Shown here: positions 61,801 through 64,000 of the stretch, one piece after another
Layout: the number at the start of each line of letters is the position of its first letter
How positions within the stretch are numbered: position 1 is the first letter of the stretch
Assembly (NCBI GenBank): GCA_964626905.1
Contig: CAZVHA010000008.1
Span: forward strand, 12,178-76,177
Source: REEB52 sp964626905
Lineage (GTDB): Bacteria; Chlamydiota; Chlamydiia; Chlamydiales; SM23-39
Length of the DNA: 64,000 nucleotides
Direction of reading: 5' to 3'
Notes under the pieces: generated by a model
The model's input: the letters and a program-made list of their open reading frames with translations, nothing else
Databases searched by the model: none
Told to the model about the DNA's origin: nothing
Position numbers and translations under genes: made by a program

Positions 61801-64000
61801 ATCGCTCTGACAGGAACGGCGAGTGGGGCTGGCACCGGAAGAGCGGGTGTGAATTTTGCAAGCAACATAACAACTGTGGGAGGTTCGATCATAGTCACGG
61901 GGACTGCGCTTCTCTCGTCCGCTGTTACGCTGGACACAACCAATAGCGGCGCCTCTGCTGGAGGAAATAATATCAGCTTCAGCACGACAATCGATGGAGC
62001 TCAAGTTTTTTCTTTGAATGGGGGAACGGGTGGGGTCATTACGATGGCTGGGAACGTCGGCGCAACGACGGCGCTCACCTCTCTCACGATTGTGAATTGT
62101 GCCGGTTGGGCTCCTGCGGGGACGATCACTGCGGGGAGCATCACGCAAACAGCAGGAACAGGGACGACTACTTTCTCGACGGCAGTGAGTGCGACAACGG
62201 GGGCGATCTCGATCACCACATCTTCAAGTGGTGCGACAAATGCCATTGTTTTGAGTGCGGGAGCGGCTCTCCAAACAGTCACCTCATCGATCTTACTCAG
62301 TGGGACCTCTGGTGGTGGTGGCACAGCTTCCTACGGCGTCTATTTTAATGGTGGTACGCTGGCGCCCACATCGGGTGGAGCGATCGTCATCACAGGGACC
62401 ACGACAGCGGGTTCTGCCACCAATCCCGGCATTTTGATGCAGACGACCAACGGGATTGTCACCACAGGGACCATTACCTTAGTGGGAACGAGCGGCTCCA
62501 GCGGTACCCTCTCTCACGGAGTCTCGATCGTCTCTGCCTGGACAACGGGGACGAGCGCTGCCCTTAACATCACGGGAACGGGAGGCACAGGGACAAGCTG
62601 CTCTGGGGTCAATATAGCGGGGGCAACGGTCACCTCGGGGAATATTGTCGTCAGTGCGACGGGGGGATCTGGAAGTGATGGCGTTGGTTACAGTCAATCG
62701 GCGAATCTCACCACAAGTGGATCCAGCACCATCATCATCACAGCGACCTCTCCTGCAATATTAGGGGCTGCTCACGGAATATCGCTTACGGGGGGGGCTT
62801 TGAGCTCCGCCACAGGGGCAATCACCATTTCGGGGACATCAGGGGCATCGAGCACGGCATCGCGTGGAGTCAACTTGGCTGGGGGCTCTATCTCTACGAC
62901 AAGTGGAAATATTGTGATTTCAGGGACGGCATCTGGAACGGCAGCAAACGCTGGTGTTCGCATGGCAACAACCGATGGAATTCAAAGTAGCTCCGGAAAC
63001 ATAACCATTTATGGGAAAAGTACCGCCTCTGGGAATGTTGGCTCTTATGGTTTTTCGGTAGTGAATGCTTGGTCAACAGGAGCTACGACAGGAACGGTAA
63101 CAATCAACAATTGCGAGGGGGGAAGTGGATCAAATTCAACCGGGGTTCCAATCATCGCGACCTTCACCTCTTTAGCTGATTTGATTGTCACCAATGCGAT
63201 CGGAGGGACAGGGGCTGGCTCTTCTGGCTTTGGCGGTGGCGGTAATATTACAGCAAAAAGCATCTACGTGAGCGCATCTTCGACAGCGGCTTCAGAGGGG
63301 ATAGGTATCAATGAAGGAGCTGTGCTGTATACAACCACAGGTGGAAACATTACTCTGATAGGAACAGGCTCTGGAACAGGTACGTTTAATGCTGGAATTC
63401 TCTATCAAGGAATCCGTTTGGATGCAGGATCTAATAATGTCACTTTGACGGGAACGGGAGGGACAAACCAAAATGGGCTTTATGTGCTTAGTACAGCTTT
63501 CACGATCACGGCGACGACGACGACAATCACAGGATGTAGAGCTAATGGCACAGGAAAGGCGGTACAAGTAGGTGCTGCGATAACGGTGGTAGGCGATCTG
63601 ATCATCACAGATTGTCTTGGAAGTACAGGCGCCTCTTCTCATGGGATCAATGTTGGGGCTGTGGTTTCGAGCACAGGAAACATCACGGCGAATGTAACAG
63701 GAGGAACTGGCTCGGGAAGCATCGGTTTCAATGCGACTGCCAACTTTGGGACGACCGGTTCTGGCAAAACAGTTTTAATCATTGGGAGCACGGGTGCAAC
63801 GGCGGGAGCTGCTCGTGGAGTATCGCTTACTGGTGGAACCATCAGTTCCACCAGTGGCTCAATTTCTATCTCAGGGACTGCAGGGTCTTCAACGAGCTCT
63901 TCTGCTGGTGTAAACATCAATGTCGGAGCCATTAGTTCATCTGCTGGTGGCAATATTACCATCACAGGAACTGTTCCTGGCGGAGCATCGGCAAGTTATG
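58822..64000 (+). CDS. giant TpsA filamentous-haemagglutinin-like exoprotein (3' end beyond window)
   Basis: 1,726 residues visible, open to the window edge. A signal peptide (residues 1 to about 22, from MAPFMKVLFG) and a TPS/haemagglutination-activity domain follow: NSPKAILEWERFSI, GEVTSNG-like LTSNGKVFLINQNGILFGP (the NQNGILF motif) and ETAGFLAST. From about residue 400 it is a Ser/Thr/Gly/Ala-rich beta-helix with repeated modules. Single cysteines recur in a [N/S/D/G]Cx(1-2)G context. It is exported by a TpsB partner, perhaps the one at 15995, and likely a surface adhesin. Start 58834 is an alternative. It is divergent from pyrI across 157 AT-rich bp. Confidence 0.88.
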   Translation, partial: MAPFMKVLFGSAFLYLGTLLAAPSEMQVVHGEASHTQIAPDHLHIENSPKAILEWERFSIEEGGKVHFQQVDRHSAVLNRVVGGFRSEILGELTSNGKVFLINQNGILFGPNAYVETAGFLASTLDILDADFLENTFLFRGESLLSVQNQGTIFCPEGEIIFLSRKVVNEGSIVGDEVRLVAASEVLIRPEGKERIFIRVPVEGSVEQSGAIEAALVEIRASGSPYAMAISHSGTIDASVFEEREGEIYLVAERGKTEVSGELIARSEWGKGGIIHVLGDEVTLFGKALLDVSGKRGGGIALIGGDYRGENPNILNAKKTVVEQGATVLADGVDEGDGGRTIFWADEEMHYFGHTSFAGGARGGNGGFAEVSGSFLNFQGTAYGRAPKGAPGTLLLDPTDITISTGADAGGSFSACPGSVWTSTANTATVNTTTLTGLLNTAGCNVTINTATQSGGPHAGNGDITIAAGFAWTEATTLTLIAERNLSVNSGLTVTASNAGSFTAMNFTAAGAVSVAGNLNTTAGGGIISITNTGTVAASYTGVTITGAIVTGSGAINISGTTNAAAGAGTFRGVLFSGSSSAVTTTSGDITITGVLNATADSTSAAVTVASSAIFATSTSGNITISADASGSSAAPDGFTSEGVTWTAGTSGAIVFRNCRTGSGNFGGGIFSSAISTGGNIIATDTIQGGPGLADGVLLSTSWTSSNGSITISASSTGRIGVQVFGGALFSAVNGSITITGTSSAASAGASIAPCAFNSPTIAVSGTSSGGGNGATIGSLTVTGNLTLRSCSGSTGTTHGVLVTSGSVIVTGNFIATNGIQSGTGSAAIGFNQQATLTVSTGNSIQIAATSLGTSGACHGVSITSGRLGSVDGAISVSGTAGSSSTASYGVNLNVGTISSTGGGNIIVTGTAPAGASASAGVRMATTNGIVTTGTITLNGSSASTSASSFGVTIVSSWVTTSPGVLTITGTASGNGNNDYGVNIAGAITNTGNIALTGTASGAGTGRAGVNFASNITTVGGSIIVTGTALLSSAVTLDTTNSGASAGGNNISFSTTIDGAQVFSLNGGTGGVITMAGNVGATTALTSLTIVNCAGWAPAGTITAGSITQTAGTGTTTFSTAVSATTGAISITTSSSGATNAIVLSAGAALQTVTSSILLSGTSGGGGTASYGVYFNGGTLAPTSGGAIVITGTTTAGSATNPGILMQTTNGIVTTGTITLVGTSGSSGTLSHGVSIVSAWTTGTSAALNITGTGGTGTSCSGVNIAGATVTSGNIVVSATGGSGSDGVGYSQSANLTTSGSSTIIITATSPAILGAAHGISLTGGALSSATGAITISGTSGASSTASRGVNLAGGSISTTSGNIVISGTASGTAANAGVRMATTDGIQSSSGNITIYGKSTASGNVGSYGFSVVNAWSTGATTGTVTINNCEGGSGSNSTGVPIIATFTSLADLIVTNAIGGTGAGSSGFGGGGNITAKSIYVSASSTAASEGIGINEGAVLYTTTGGNITLIGTGSGTGTFNAGILYQGIRLDAGSNNVTLTGTGGTNQNGLYVLSTAFTITATTTTITGCRANGTGKAVQVGAAITVVGDLIITDCLGSTGASSHGINVGAVVSSTGNITANVTGGTGSGSIGFNATANFGTTGSGKTVLIIGSTGATAGAARGVSLTGGTISSTSGSISISGTAGSSTSSSAGVNINVGAISSSAGGNITITGTVPGGASASY

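Noticed and set aside
59218..63965. Many minus-strand ORFs opposite tpsA
   Set aside because: They are shadows of the Ser/Thr/Gly-rich beta-helix coding strand, lacking ribosome sites and sensible composition.
60060..64000. CRISPR-like or satellite repeat array
   Set aside because: The repeats are degenerate, in frame, and belong to the tpsA reading frame; no constant repeat with unique spacers.

Overview
The window looks like a chromosome segment of an environmental (amoeba- or arthropod-associated) member of the Chlamydiae, outside the animal-pathogen Chlamydiaceae. Three blocks point to this: a PBP2 - tRNA-Gly - rpsB - tsf - frr block, a type III secretion block in the chlamydial order sctJ - CT560-like - sctL - sctR - sctS - sctT, and sufBCDS. 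Beside these sit metabolic genes that Chlamydiaceae largely lack: de novo pyrimidine synthesis, an arginine-to-proline operon, dTDP-rhamnose genes, and a LigD-type ligase plus primase-polymerase. No database was searched. The lineage is inferred from gene content, gene order and protein motifs.

Layout. 0-8 kb: an edge-truncated hypothetical gene, a membrane protein, a small repeat element, a glycosyltransferase, PBP2, tRNA-Gly, rpsB-tsf-frr, tRNA-Glu and tRNA-Lys. 8-26 kb is accessory: a carotenoid-oxygenase fusion, a Ser/Thr kinase, a tandemly duplicated membrane protein, a HAD phosphatase, a TpsB outer-membrane transporter, ispD, tRNA-Thr, and a run of predicted exported proteins (EEP nuclease/2H fusion, AlkB-like oxygenase, kinase-like protein, SpeD-like protein). 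26-34 kb: pgeF, rfbC-rfbD-rfbB, split LigD, and a frameshifted kinase. 34-46 kb: suf operon, aroB-aroA-aroK, the arginase/ornithine cyclodeaminase/permease operon, and a CDP-alcohol phosphatidyltransferase. 46-54 kb: T3SS operon, a glycosyltransferase, an ABC exporter pair, and a HigBA-like toxin-antitoxin pair. 54-58.7 kb: pyrI-pyrC-pyrD-pyrE-pyrF. 58.8-64 kb: the N-terminal 1,726 residues of a giant TpsA haemagglutinin-like protein that runs off the window.

The most unusual signals are small repeats. (i) A 23-25 bp perfect palindrome lies in frame inside three unrelated enzymes (rfbD, sufD, pyrC), in the same orientation and reading phase, and always encodes KCKAALHL. This resembles protein-coding palindromic elements. 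(ii) Three 179-195 bp non-autonomous elements have GTTGCATAA-type inverted ends and 9-bp target duplications. (iii) Two tRNA genes (Lys, Thr) are each followed by a 116-155 bp unit that ends in a second copy of the last 17-18 nt of that tRNA region. Also notable: pyrE and pyrF resemble the two halves of eukaryotic UMP synthase, and pyrH and ompA are missing from a block where Chlamydiaceae carry them.
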